From Dipetalonema caudispina (lineage: Eukaryota > Nematoda > Chromadorea > Rhabditida > Onchocercidae), in NCBI GenBank assembly GCA_013365325.1, contig JABVXV010000247.1:31041-95040 (forward strand): DNA of 64,000 nucleotides, written 5' to 3'. This document shows positions 29,342 to 42,783 of this stretch, in pieces (the first letter of the stretch is position 1; each line of letters starts with the position of its first letter). The translations under genes and the position numbers were made by a program. Under the pieces are notes generated by a model. It saw only the letters and a program-made list of their open reading frames with translations, made no database searches and was not told the DNA's origin.

Positions 29342-30982
29342 GATGTTGTCAGATTAATTGCATCACCTTTACTAATTAAAAATTCTTTTAAAATGGGTAG
29401 CTTTATCATCATCCGTAGTAAAACAGTTCTCATTTTGAAATAGTTTTTGAAATGAACCAAATTTTGTTAATTAATTCAATTTCTTGCATTTTATCAACCT
29501 TAGATCTTATTTTAGATTTATAAGAGTTTATTTTATTTTATTTTTTTTTATTTTTGAATTAATTGTTAGTATTAATTAAGTTAAATGAAAAGAAAAGAAG
29601 CAAATCACTCCAAACATTTTGTATTATATTCAGAAAATATTTAATACATTTATGTTTTCCCGTTCTAAGCGATTGAGCTAACTTTTGTCAGTCATAAATT
29701 CACTTTTTATTGCTTTTAGCTTTTTTATTTTTACTCATTTTAACCTTATTATTCAACGCTTTTAAGTTTGACAGTTTTAGCATCAAAACATTAAATTTTA
29801 ACTGTTTAAAAAAATTTAGTTGAAATTTTTATTTTGCTAAAAGTTGCCGGAATAATTTGAAAAGGATTGCTCATTTTTTAAAAGAAAAAAGAAGGAAAGA
29901 ATAATAATCGTTGAATTCTAATTGTCGAAATTCTATTGGTAATTCATAATTTGGAAAATGAACAAAATAATATTTGCATTTTGCAAAAATTAAAATATCA
30001 AAAAATTATTTTCGAAATTTCTATGAATTGGGCAAATAGTTCGTTTTTTTTTTTTTTGATCTTACTGTCTTTTCATTCGTTTTGTAATGATTTATTCTTT
30101 CTTTCTTTTTCATTTTACTTTTAATTCAACAAGTTGTTAAACTTTTATTTGAAGAAATTTAATACCTTTACTGATAGCAATTAAATTTCAAATTTAACAA
30201 GAAAAAAAAATTACTCTATGGGAAATTAAGTAACAAAAACGAAGAAATAAAAAAAAAAAAACTATCAGATTTTTTTTTTTTTTATCACTTTGTACTTATT
30301 AACATTTCTTTGATAAATAATTACAATAAACGATTATAGACGAAAAGCAGTGATGACAAATGTTTTAAATTGATTTGAATCATTGGACATATCATGATTG
30401 ATGTTTTTGTTTACTTCAAATATTCTAACATTTTATCAGTTTTGGCTCAATTTGAAGAAATATATATGCAAATGGACAAGATAAATTTATATTTACACTC
30501 CTGAATGGAAGATTTAGAAATCGATTTTGTTCAAATTAAATTTTACAATGGTAATGCAAGAACGACAATAATTTTAACAAATAGGTATAGTATTTCCAAT
30601 TGATTGCATTGTGAAATTCAGGTAGCATATTGAATTTAAATCGTATCGTTTCGTTTAATCTTGCCGTCATTTAATCTTTGGACGATATCAATCACAATCC
30701 ATGCTTATCACTAATTATCAGCGTTATCACCAGGAGCAAATGATTTGTATCTAATTTCGAATCTAAATACTTATGTAATAGTTTACCGATATGTTAAACA
30801 ACTAGCGATAATTAATAATAATAATAATAATAATTCTATCATTATTATTATTAAAACAATAATACTTTTCTTTCATAATATTACATTTTGATCGACTTGT
30901 TTTTCATTAATCAATTAATTAAAAACAACGAACAATTGTGCTTATGAAATAAAACGAATGAAAAATTTGAAAAACATTTAGC

Positions 30983-31015
<33 letters not shown>

Positions 31016-31657
31016 AAACGAATTTGATAAGCGACAAATGAAATTAAATGTATATACATGTTATTAATTAATCAAATCTAATGACTATAATTAAATAAAT
31101 TTATTATTATTATTATCATTATTACTAAAATTTAATGATTTCTATACAAACATTACTAGCATAAAATCATACTGTAGCAATAAAAATTTTTCTATTTCTT
31201 TTTCTTTTAGAAAATGTAATCCCATCTTTTTTAATATTACCACTTACAAATATTTAAAAGAGATGAAGAAGAGAGAGAGAGAGAGAGATGAAATATAGAC
31301 AGGAACTTTATCATGCTAAAATCATTATCATCAATAGTTCGTAATCAGTCAACTAAATGTTAGTTATCCTTATTGCAATGATATTTGCCCTGAAGGTAAA
31401 TGAATTTGGTCGTTGGACAGCTGTGAGATTGAACATTGAAGTGCATTGATGATATCTTCGGGAGTAGAAGAAGATGAGGATGAAAGTCCGATCATTTTGT
31501 CAGCTGGCAGTCAGACAATCATTCCTCCAAAACACTATCAGCTTCTTCTTCTTCTTCTTCTTCTTCTACTTCAGTTGAAGCTGTTCAGTTGTGTGTGTCT
31601 GTTGATGATGATATATTTCTCCTCTATCAAGTATTTAAGTATATCTATTCCATAGTA

Positions 31658-31957
31658 TATGAGTATAACAAGTACGTTTATTTGATAATGTGTTACTAGT
31701 TGATATAGGAAAAATTATATTTTTTTAGTACATTGAGGAATATAATAAATGAGTATGTATATTTGATAATGTTTTAATGGTTGGTATAAAAAGATTAGTA
31801 TATAAGTACTTAAGTATATAATTATTGTAAATTAGTATATAACTAATAATATATCATTGATTAATATAAGAAATAGTATAGAAATACATAGATGTAATAA
31901 ATAAATATGTATATTTGATAACGTTTTATTGGTTAACATAAAAAAAATTAGTCAAAT
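31658..31957. repeat. Degenerate ~57-bp repeat, three copies
   Basis: Copies at about 31658-31728, 31747-31805 and 31899-31957 share the core GTATATTTGATAATGTTTTA followed by TGGTT and a TATAAAAA/ATTAG tail. The spacers are A/T-rich and the copies differ by substitutions. They lie upstream of the receptor kinase gene. Confidence 0.7.
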
Positions 31958-32233
31958 ATAAAAAATGCGATGATGAAAATGTTTTTTTTTTTTTTTTTCA
32001 GAATTGGTAAATAAGCAAAAAGAAAAAAAAAACGGACAGATTGATTTTGTTATAGCATTGAGTTATAATATATTAGCCAAATTAAAATTACTCGAAAAGA
32101 TAATTCAAATACAATATATTGGCCAAGCCTTATCAAATTGATAAATAGAATTATTGGACAATATTCAAACAAAAATTTGCTTATTTAAATTTTTTGTTTT
32201 GTCTTTTTTTTTTTTTTTTTTTTTTTTTTTCAG

Positions 32234-32464
32234 CAAATTATTAAAGGGAAGACGGTTCACATTCATTCATTCATTCATACTACTTTTTCTGCATATAGCG
32301 GATTAAGCTATCGTGGAATAAACGGTACTTCACTCGATGGATGGAAAATTAAGCAATCGATGGAAATGTTTTCAAATAATATAAGATTATTCGAACAACA
32401 ATATGCTAATACTATTATCAGCAATAGATTTTTTGCTATTCTCGATTTGTACTGGTGTAGTTAA
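32234..32464 (+). promoter_or_regulatory. Kinase leader with upstream ATGs and an overlapping uORF
   Basis: A long T tract ending in CAG (32231-32233) is a strong acceptor for a 5' exon or spliced leader. Between it and the kinase ATG at 32403 there are upstream ATGs at 32337, 32341 and 32360. The last opens a 34-codon frame (32360-32464) in a different frame that overlaps and passes the kinase start, ending at TAA 32462-32464. If the leader begins at 32234 this arrangement would be expected to lower kinase translation. That the leader begins there is inference. Confidence 0.5.
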
Positions 32465-35400
32465 TCAGAATGGCAATGGATGTGATAATCAATGTGATCA
32501 TTATGGTGATACTATTGCTTATGAAAATTGTATGAAGAAATGCTCATCTGAACGATTTACAACCAATACTTTCACTGTCAGACGTAAATTAACACATTTT
32601 TATTACTTAATTAATTGTTTAATTGAAAAAATATATCTCATTCATTCATTTTAATTATGTAAATAATTAAATTATACATAGTAATTACGAAAGTAATTTT
32701 TAAATTTTTAACATAATTAATAAATATCACTAATTATTAAATTTAACAAAAGAAAAGAATTTGGAATTAATTTGTCCAATAATAATTTCTATTTAATTTT
32801 AGAATATCCATCGCCACCGTTTAATATTAGCGTTGATACGATTGCAATTATTGGTAATGTGAAATTTTTGGAATCAACTGTCAGTTGGGACTTTGAACCC
32901 AGTAAATTCCATATATATATATATTTTTTTCTCATACAATCTTACTCTTTTTTTCATACCATCTTACTTTATTCAATAAAATTGAAACTATTCTATCAAA
33001 TAAATTTTAACATTTTATTTTATGAATGAATCAAAAATACTTTCATATCTGATACTTCTACTATTAATATATATCGTTTATTATCTGGCAAAAAATACAT
33101 AAGTTATTATATTTAAAAACATTAATTATTATTATTATATTAATAGTAATATTATTATTGCCATAATTATTACAATTGTCATTAATATTATTATTATTAT
33201 TATTATTTTAAACATGATAAATTTAGCATATTTAGCAAACATCTGGAAAATCACATAGATCATAATAATATACAACAAGTTTTCTGAACGAGACGACCAC
33301 ATCGTACCTTTTTGTAATAATCTAACATCTGGAAAATAGCAAAACTATCATAAACCTTATAATAATAATCTTTTTTTTTTTTTTTTTTTTTTTCATTTTT
33401 TATTGGAATTCACATTTAACATAACGGAAAATGTTTTGCATCAAATTCAACACAAATAACAAGAAGTTTCCGGTCTGAAAAACTAAATGTGAAAATTCTA
33501 AAATTTTGAAAAAATGAAAAAATAGAAAAAAAGAAAAAAAAAAAAGAGAAAAATTAACGAAGAGGAAAAGGAAAGAAGGAAATATATAATAGCTTAGTTT
33601 ATTTTTATATGAATACTTTTATTCTTAAAAAAATTTTATTTTATAAAGTTTAATCGAAATTTTTCGGAATTTTTTAGACGGTGGACGTGTTGGATTTTAT
33701 TTGCGGGTAACAGCTGTAGAAGATTGGTGTGAACGCGACTTTCCTGGATATTACACTTATGATATTGGACCGGTAAGGAGTGGATGAATTAATGAGAATT
33801 TTTTGGATATATCAAATTAAGAATTGAAATATTAGGAATAATATGAAATGAGAAAAGAAAATGAAAAAAAAAAGTGAAAATATTAAAAGGATGGATTAAA
33901 TGAAATGAAAATTTTTGCGGAAATTTTAGTGTAATTCTTCAAATTGCTTTCATTAGATTTTGCGTATAAATGGATTGGATCGATGTAAAATCAATTAGCT
34001 TTAAAAGTTTTTCAAAAAAAAATTACAAGAATGGAAAGGGAATGCTTGGAGAGAGGATGAGAAAGAGATTAGGTTTTAATTTTTGGAAAATTTTTTTAGT
34101 AAATGTAAAAATCCTTTGAACTTTATTTTGTATTGATGTCGAACAATTTACAACTAATTAAGTGAAATTTACTAGTCAGTAAATATTTGTATTTTCGAAT
34201 TAAATTTCTGACCTAAACTTTTACCTTATTTCCTCTCTTTTTGATCTTGCTTATTTCAAGGTTAAAGATTAAATAACGGTATGGATTTTTATCATTTGCT
34301 TATTTTTGCTAACTTTGTTACCGAATCCATTGGTGAATAAAAGAAATTCATTAAAATCATTTCGACACATTTTATTAAGACTAATTAATCCATTTATTAT
34401 GAAAATAATTGTCAAAGAGCAATTAATTGAGAAGTAATCGATGAATACTTTTCGTTTTTTTCAACTTTAAAAATTTTATTCTATTTTTCTTTTTTTTTTT
34501 TTCTTTTTGAGTTTTTCTGAAAAAAATTATCATTGCAAATTTCTGATCAACATTTTGTAGATGGAACGATCTCATATTATTCCCGCAATGACAACTAATT
34601 CTGAACCATTGGAAATTCAACATGATTGTACATATCTTGTACATATGCATTCAATACCGTATCCTTATGGTGATCCAAATTTTGCTACTGGTATAAAGTA
34701 TATGGTACCAACATGTATTGAAGGATACTGTAACTGTGCTAGTATGTTATCTATCTATTTTATTTACGACATTAGCAAACTGTTAGGTAAATTCATTCTT
34801 TTTTTTTTTTTTGTAAAAATTATCAAATTTAGGTCAAAATGCTGTACCGGTAGCTGAAAATGTGTCAATTAGAACTTATCAAAAAGGTGGCACAATAAAA
34901 GCTGCTGTTAGCTGGATATATCCTGCTATTAGTGGTCATACCCATCAGTTTCGATTTGATCTCAGCGAACGGTAATATCATTCTCTAATTTATCAATCAA
35001 TAATATTTTATTGTAGAAAGTTAACAATAAACTTCAGTTTTTGATTTTCCCATTAATTAATTAATAATTCATATAGTTCATTATAGAGAGTTAATAATGA
35101 TTTCAGATTTTATCATAACCATCTCAATTTCGCTAATCCAAATGCATTTAAGTATCGCATCGCTGATATGCCATCACATGTCGTTTACGCTGATGAGGTA
35201 AATGCTAATAATATAATATAATGAAAAGTATTAAATTAAGGGATGATAACTATCATATTCCAAATTTATCAAGTTTTTAATTTTCTTTTATTTTGTGCTT
35301 AGTAATTAATAATCATTCGATGTATAATTTACTTAATTACTAGTTTAATTTGGGATTTATAGAATGTAACATCACTTTCAACAGTGTTACCCATCGATTT

Positions 35401-38400
35401 GGCACCAAATGAGGAATACAGGTTGACAATTTTTGCAATGAATGATCAATTGTGTCACAGCGATGATGTCACTATTCCATTTTTCACTGGACTAATCTTG
35501 ACCGATGATGATATAGCTACATTACCAGCTGGTCGGTGTTTTTCCTCTTTTTTTTCCCCAATTCGAAGTATATAATTTATTTCCATATAAATTAATTTAT
35601 TACCAATTAGATATTCTGCTGAAATACACATAAATTACTTTACAATAAATTTAATTAAAAAAAGATTAAAATGAAACAGTAACATTTTGCGTGATCAAAT
35701 ATTTGCTTTAATGGCAAAATTTATTTAAATTAAAATTAAAGTAATAATTTCACAAAATAGGCAGTGAAAATCATACCGAAGATTTCTATCAAAAAGAATT
35801 ATACAATGTAACCAATGTGGAAGGTATTGAGAAAAAACCACCATTGATTCATGAATTACCAGAGAAATCCCTCTATTCACCCATAATCATCTTGGCGACG
35901 ACATTTGCGCTTGTAACAGCTATTTCGATGGCTTGTTGTATTGCATATTGTTTGGTGCGTAAATTTTATAAAAATGGTAAATCACAAATTGAAAAATCAT
36001 CAGTTATACCTTGGGCGATGGCACATTCCAGGTAAAATAAATTGTTTCATCTTTTTTTTTTTTGCGATTTTTTAAAATTTCCCAAATGAATTTTAATCAT
36101 ATAGTTTATTTAAATCTTTATAATAGTTTTTTTTAAAGATTGTTAAAAATATTAAAGATTTTTTTTAGGGATTTTTAAATCTAAAAATTGTTTATGGTTA
36201 AATTTTAATATTTGATTAGCAAAATAAATAACCAGTAATGAAAATAAATTTTTTAGCCATTCAATGCTTGAAACAAATATTCTTTATCGACAAACTAACA
36301 ATTTAGCATCACAGATTGACTATGAAATACCATTTAATCAAATTCAAGTTGGTGGTATCATTGGACAAGGTTTATTTGCTTTTCTTTATTTATATCTGTA
36401 AAGTTAATTGAATTAAAACTATTCAAATTTTTTAAAAAAGCTTTAAGCAAACAACAATGAAATGAAAGACGAGGAAAGAGAGGCAGAGAAAAAAAGAATT
36501 GTTTCAAAAATGGATTAATTTTTCAATTGGAAAAAAAATTCAAATCCTTATAACTGCTGAAATAATTAAATAATAAAATATAAATTTTTCGAGAGATATA
36601 AGCCAAATAAAAGAATTAATATGAAAAATTGTTCCATTTTAGGTGCATTTGGTACCGTATGTATGGGTACCGCTTATGGTGTTGAAGGATATATCGGTCC
36701 AACAACAGTTGCCGTAAAACAATTAAAAGCTAATGCTGATGAAAATGAAAAACGCGAATTTTTAGCAGAAATGGACATTATGAAACAGGTCATTATATTA
36801 ATTCAATTCTATTAAAAGAATTTATAAAATTGAGAAAAGAGCGAAAAATATTGAAGTGATAATTTAATATTTTTTTTTTTTTTTAAGAACTATTAAATTG
36901 AAACAATTTGAAAGCAGTAAATGAAAATTTATAAATGCAAGTTTGCTTAAATTTGGATACTCATAATATATAATAATTTTTAACTAATCAATTATATGCT
37001 AATTATTATTCGTAATCTTTGACTTCTAAATATATAGACATAATATTCTAGTATGCAATTATAATAATGATAATGATGAATTAAGCAAATTAACGTTCGT
37101 TTTTGCTTATACAAATAGGATAAAGGTTGTTGTATTAATTAATTAATTTATTTATTTATTTTGTTTTTATCAACGATTATTTATATTTGTTACAATGATT
37201 TGTTTGTTTATTAAATCATTAATTTAGAAAAATTTATTTGCAGAATGAATTATTATCTGTTTATCGATCGAAATTTGCATAATAAAAATTTTGAGAAAAT
37301 TTTTTTTTTCAGGTTGGGAGACATCCAAATATTGTTGCAATGTATGGTTGCTGTACGGAATTAAATCATCAATGTATGATTATGGAATATGTACCATTCG
37401 GAGATCTCAAACATTATTTGCAAAATCTTCGCAAGCAGGTTATATTTGAATTAATTTATTCGTAATAAATAATCATTATTTTTTAGCGTGAAAATATTAG
37501 ACATATTCATGTTTTTATAATTATTAAACTTCGACAAATAAAGTTAATCATAATATACAATCATTATTTATTGTCATAATAATATAGATACATTCATTAA
37601 GTTAATTATGATATCTAATCATTATTTGTTATTACAATAATATGGATACATTACTTATTGCTAATTATAATATTACAATACATAATTATTATTTTTTATA
37701 CACCCATATTCATCTAGTTCTAAAATTAGCTAAGTTAATTATATAATATATAATCATTATTTATTATCATGATAATATTCATCATTTTTAGGATTCTAAA
37801 CTATGTTAAAATAAGTTAATCTACAATATATATATATATATTATAATGTATGACAAATCAATTTGTTACAGTTTGATCGAGCGATGGTAAATATGAAATC
37901 ATCATTTTATGGTCGTGATGCGCCAATTAGTCCATCATTACCACCATCAATGCATTCATCATTTCTTTCAAATTTGGATGATAATTCACCACGAAATGAA
38001 GCATACCATATGGATCCCATTGAATTGCAAAGTTTTGCTATACAAGTTGCTAATGGAATGGTATATTTTATTTTTTAATTTATCAACACTTTTTTTTTTT
38101 TAAAAAAAAAAAAATTTATTTAGATTTATTAAATTTTAAAATTTAATTAAATTTACTAAAAAAAAAAAAAAAAATGATACGAGAAAATTAATGAAAAATT
38201 TATTCGATTTTTTTTTTTTTTTTTTTAAGGCACATATCGAATCATTGGGTATTGTTCATCGAGATTTAGCTGCTCGTAATATCTTAGTTAGTCGTGGAAA
38301 TCAATTAAAAATTAGTGACTTTGGTTTATCACGACATGGTGTTTATGTTAAAACAAGTAAAGGTGTAATACCACTTCGTTGGTTATCCGTTGAAGCTATT

Positions 38401-39203
38401 CAACGAAATATTTATTCAACAAAAAGTGATGTTTGGGTTTGTTTATTTTTTCCTTCTTTTTTTTTTTTCATTTTTTTGCATATGTTTATAGAATAAAAAT
38501 AAAAAAAAAAAAATCTTACTAAATAGTTAACAAATTAAATCAAAAAAAAAAAAAATTTATTTATTAATAAAATAATACTAAATAATTGATAAATTTAAAA
38601 TTTTATTTTATTAAATCTATTAAACAATTAGTAATTTAAAAATTATATAGTATATTAACTGATTAGTAAATTTAAAAGATTATGTATAATTGTAATATAT
38701 AATTATATATACATATAATTTCCTTCTCTTTCTTTCTCCCTCTCTCTCTCTCTTTCTCTCTCCCTGTCTTTTTATTCCTCTTCTTTTTAAGGAAATGTTG
38801 CAAAAGATGTGCCTAATTCAGAATTAAATACTTTCAATTCATTTTCTTTTAATATTTCATACATCCCGCGTATGTATGTGTGTGTATATATGTGTGTGTA
38901 TGTATGTGTGTGTGTGTGTGTGTATGTGTGTGTGTGTATGTGTGTACATTATGCAAAATGACAGTTTAAAAGTGTACGTTTTTATTAAAATTAGTATATA
39001 ATTTTTCAACAATTAAACTTGAAAAATTCGTTTTCTCTATCATTCAATATTGATTTCTTATCTTATCTTATCTTATCTTATTCATAGCTTATCCCCAATT
39101 TTCCAATTCTCACAAATGTTATAAATTTCATTTCGTAAAATGAAAAAAGACTTAAATTCTCACCTCTTCCAAACTGTCAGTTGTTACTTCTTCCTCTTCT
39201 TCA

Positions 39204-39237
<34 letters not shown>

Positions 39238-41164
39238 CCTCTCTCTCTCACTTATCCTTCATTATCTTTCATTCTTCCTTTCAACAATTTTCTTCATTTT
39301 TACAACCACCTTTAACATCAATTTATTACTTTTTTACACCTTAGCAGTAGAAAATTTTTATCGCCTATTTGCCTATTCACGAATTACTAAAAAGTGTCCA
39401 TTGAAATTTGTCGATTTGTTCAATTGGTCAGCTTAATCTATCGATGTCTATCTGTCTGTCTGTTTATTCATTTCATTTTGTCTGCTTAATGTTAAAATTT
39501 TGTTTCAGTTTATCATCTTTAAGTTTACAATTGTGAGAAAATGATTGTTTAACCATGTTGATTTAGAGGGATCAGATAAATTAAGGGAAAGATAAAATGA
39601 AATGATAAAATGATAAGAGAAATGCAATAAAATGATAAAGCGAATGAATAATCAAATGTAAAGTATTAATAATAAATCATAATTAATTGAATAATAATAA
39701 CAGAATTGCGATAAAATGATAAGTGATAGTGTAAAATATTAATGATAAATGATAAATGATGACTAAACAATGATAAGAAAATTGCAATCAAATAATAAGT
39801 AATAAATGATCAATCAATAAATATTAGGTGATCTGGATGATAAAATGCAATAAATTGCTAATAGTAATTAATATGCAATCAAATGATAAGATCTCATGAA
39901 ACAAATGATAAGTGATTAAATAATGATATGGGAAATTTGTCAAATATTTTTGCATTAATCCTCTGAGAAAACAGCACAAAAACAGTAGCAACAATATTAT
40001 TTTAGTTTTGTGCCAAAGATTTACCAAATTTTATGAAATTTAACTTTGTGAAAGTTTGGACAAAAAATAAAAGATAGGGAACGAAAGGGAAATGAAGCAA
40101 AATTTTGATAAAACATTTATTTTATTCTATAATAAATATTTAAAATTTCTAAATCAAAAAATAAAATGAACGAAAAAATTTCATTTCTTTTTTCTTCAAA
40201 AATATTTTTAATTATTTCACAAATACATTTTAATTTTCATTAATCTTTTCAGGCATATGGTGTCGTTTTATGGGAAATTTGCACACTTGGTGGTTTTCCA
40301 TATCCGACTGTTAGTGATAAAGATCTTCTAAAATACTTACTTCAGGGTAATCGATTAGAAAAACCTGTATCATCTAGCAATGAAGTGTATGTTTTTCTTT
40401 TTTCATAAAAATTATTTGATACAAAAAGAAAACAAAAAAAAAATTTGAAACACAAGAAAAAAGAGAAATTTATTTAAACTCTATGAAATGAATTATGTTT
40501 TTTGAAATTTTTCAAAAAGTTTTTAAAAAAATTTTTTTTTTTATTCAAAGCGTAAAAATATTTCAAGCTTAATTTACGTTACAAATGCTTGAATTGAAAT
40601 ATTTTAAATTGCTTAAAATATGTTAAAATAAATGTATTTGTGAATTTAATTTTTTGAAATTTTAGATATGATGTGATGATTCAATGCTGGTCACATAATG
40701 CAAACGATCGACCATCATTTGCATATCTTTGCGAACATCTTAATGATTTAAATAGTCAGCAATGTCCGTATGTTGAGTTTGTTCCCGGTGATACTTTACC
40801 ACCACCCGGTTTGTTTATTTGTAAAATTTTAAAATATGAAAGGGAGAACAATCTTGATAATTCATGTTTTCAAATAATTTTCAAAAAATATTCAGAAGTT
40901 CAAAAATTTTTGAAATAAATTTATAATAATAAAAAAAAAAAAAACATTTTTTTCAAACATTTTCCTTTTATTTTTTCAATTATTGGAATTTATTGAAAAA
41001 TTAATATAAAATAAATGGCACTTAATTAATTAATTAATTATTTCTTATACTACTTTTAAAAAATTTCAGATGGTTATTGTGAATTAGTGGGAAGACCGAT
41101 GACACATACCGATTTATCAGCAATTGCCGATTTAGAAACGACGGAAATTGTTGATGAAAGCTGA
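32403..41164 (+). CDS. Receptor tyrosine kinase with FN3-like ectodomain, 16 exons
   Basis: Predicted 792-residue type I membrane receptor kinase. Exons: 32403-32583, 32803-32901, 33678-33772, 34561-34741, 34833-34971, 35107-35197, 35363-35531, 35761-36031, 36257-36369, 36643-36788, 37313-37438, 37872-38060, 38230-38436, 40253-40386, 40666-40808, 41070-41164; all in phase. It has a signal peptide (1 to ~20), a short Cys-rich hairpin with spacing C-x3-C-x11-C-x3-C, then two FN3-like modules (~65-310), and a transmembrane segment (~359-384). Kinase residues are present: GQGAFG (445-450), VAVK (Lys472), αC Glu489, HRDLAARN (Asp612, Asn617), DFG (Asp630), one activation-loop Tyr639, and SDVWAYGVVLWEI. 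The usual APE is SVE (653-655). A ~40-residue Ser/Pro-rich kinase insert lies on exon 12. HRDLAARN marks it as a receptor-type tyrosine kinase. The ligand and exact subfamily are not identifiable; it resembles nematode-expanded orphan receptor kinases. The 1.8-kb intron 13 is packed with simple repeats. Confidence 0.93.
37541..37784. repeat. Degenerate ~60-bp tandem repeat in kinase intron 11
   Basis: About four copies start AAGTTAAT(T/C)AT and carry ATAATCATTATTTATT followed by an ATAATAT(A/G)GATACATT tail in the better copies. They lie between exons 11 and 12 of the receptor kinase. The third copy is the most diverged. Confidence 0.65.
38721..39250. repeat. Cluster of microsatellites in kinase intron 13
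   Basis: Contains (CT)n-rich tracts at about 38727-38765 and 39205-39250, an interrupted (TG)n/(TATG)n tract at about 38870-38945, and five TTATC units at about 39058-39082. All are inside the large intron that separates the catalytic-loop exon from the C-lobe exon. Confidence 0.9.
39590..39930. repeat. Cryptic AATGATAA-type repeat tract
   Basis: About 340 bases dominated by variants of AAATGATAA and ATAATAAAT spaced irregularly, with ATGCAATAAA/ATGCAATCAAA links. It appears to be an old decayed satellite in kinase intron 13. Confidence 0.6.
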
Positions 41165-42720
41165 CAAAAAAAAAAAAATTAAAGAAATATTTCTTTCATA
41201 CTTTCTTTCTTTTTTTTTTTCCCCATTTGTTTTTCTTTTTTTTCCAAATAATTTTATTATTATTTTCATTATTTCTATATTTTATGTATGCATTAAATAT
41301 TTATTGAATTTAAATGCAAAATATTCTCTTTCGTTTTAATTTAAATTGCAGAAAGAAAAAGAAAGTAAAAGATCAGGCAGATTTTGTTTACTTCATATTT
41401 TAAAATTAGAATTTTTTCATTCGCTTTTTCTGATAACAAATTTAATTTTTTATTGTCAACTTACAACACATTACTGATATTATCCTACAATACTTAATTA
41501 GCTATAATTTGACTTGCAAGCTAATTACTGTTTTCATTGCACACTGTATAATAAATATATATATGCTATTGGTATATTTATAAAAATGTTGCATTTTAAT
41601 TTCGATTTCAATTCGGTTTCAAATTTACTTCAATGGTCCAAAAAATATGTCGTATGCTGTAATTATTTTTACTGTAAATGCACGGAAAATTATTTGCATT
41701 TTTACATTAGCATTAATCACTTTGTCAAATTTAATTCCTTAATTTAAATTAAGCAATAAATTTTGCAAAATATGAATTCCTATAATGATAGGTAGAAGAA
41801 ACAAATCTTCTATAGCAATAATTTTTGTAAATAATCTAATTTCTCCAATAATTTTTAAATTTAAAAAGTTATGCAAAATTTCATAGTACATTGCAGGGAT
41901 AGTACAATTTACTACCAATCATATCATAATTTACACACTAATGTACAAAAATATTGCTCATAATTTATCAATAAATTTTATTTTTTTCTTATTTTTTTTT
42001 TTTTTTTTAAAAAAATAAAAAATCAACTTCTTCCTTATCCTACTCTTTATAAATGCTAGAAAAAAAGAAGCCAAATTTTGCATTTTCTAAATTTTCAAAT
42101 AATATTTAGAAATGTAAATGTTATTACTACTTAAAACAATTATAAATATTAAAAAAAAAAAAAAAAATTAAACTAAATAGCGATTAAATATTGAGCAATA
42201 TTTATAGTAATATAAATTGTATAATAATCAAATATAAATTATTTCAATTACAATTAATCTGAAATTAAAAGACATGTACAAAATGATTTTATCATTTTCC
42301 TATCTTAATTACTCCTTTCCTTTCTTTTTTTTCTTCTTTCTATTAGTACATCCCATTTTCTTTTTCGTTTTCTCTTTCATTTCCCATTATTATTTAGCGC
42401 TGTTTAATCGTTTCGATTATTAATTACATTTTTTCTTTCTTAAAAAGCGATTCATTGTAATTTTTGAATAGAATTCGATCAATCATTTAAATGATAATGA
42501 TAATGATGATAATAGCGATGTTGGTATTAATGATGATAATGATAATGATGATGATGATGATGATGATGATGTTAATGATCATATTGTCCTTTTAATCATT
42601 CTTTCGTTTTAAATAATCTTTTAATTATAATCATAATTTTTGTTTATCATCATTTATTCATTTATTTATCATTTATACCTGTCATTTATATGAATTTCAC
42701 TATTATTCCTTGTTTTTATC

Positions 42721-42721
42721 C

Positions 42722-42760
<39 letters not shown>

Positions 42761-42783
42761 TGTTATTATTATTATTATTATTT
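42721..42783. repeat. (ATT)n microsatellite
   Basis: Long ATT trinucleotide tract with two interruptions (ACT, GTT), preceded by a (GAT)n tract at 42541-42573. Confidence 0.95.

Larger units (their letters stand above)
28334..32233. promoter_or_regulatory. Divergent intergenic region between SPT6 (-) and the receptor kinase (+)
   Basis: Likely contains both promoters, although no TATA or initiator element can be assigned. On the SPT6 side, TTTTCAG at 28380-28386 (reverse strand) is a good cis- or trans-splice acceptor and leaves a 46-base leader with a four-codon upstream ORF. The region also carries a 21-bp tandem repeat, a (TA)n run, A/T homopolymers (for example poly-A at 30987-31014) and a degenerate ~57-bp repeat listed separately. 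No further gene is supported. Confidence 0.5.

Noticed and set aside
31366..31497. Minus-strand frame MIGLSSSSSSTPEDIINALQ... ending at TAA
   Set aside because: Looks protein-like but has no identifiable upstream exons, overlaps a TTC/GAA repeat, and would need a gene antisense to the kinase locus.
42541..42783. Possible CRISPR-like or clustered repeat array
   Set aside because: Trinucleotide microsatellites without spacers, in a eukaryotic genome.
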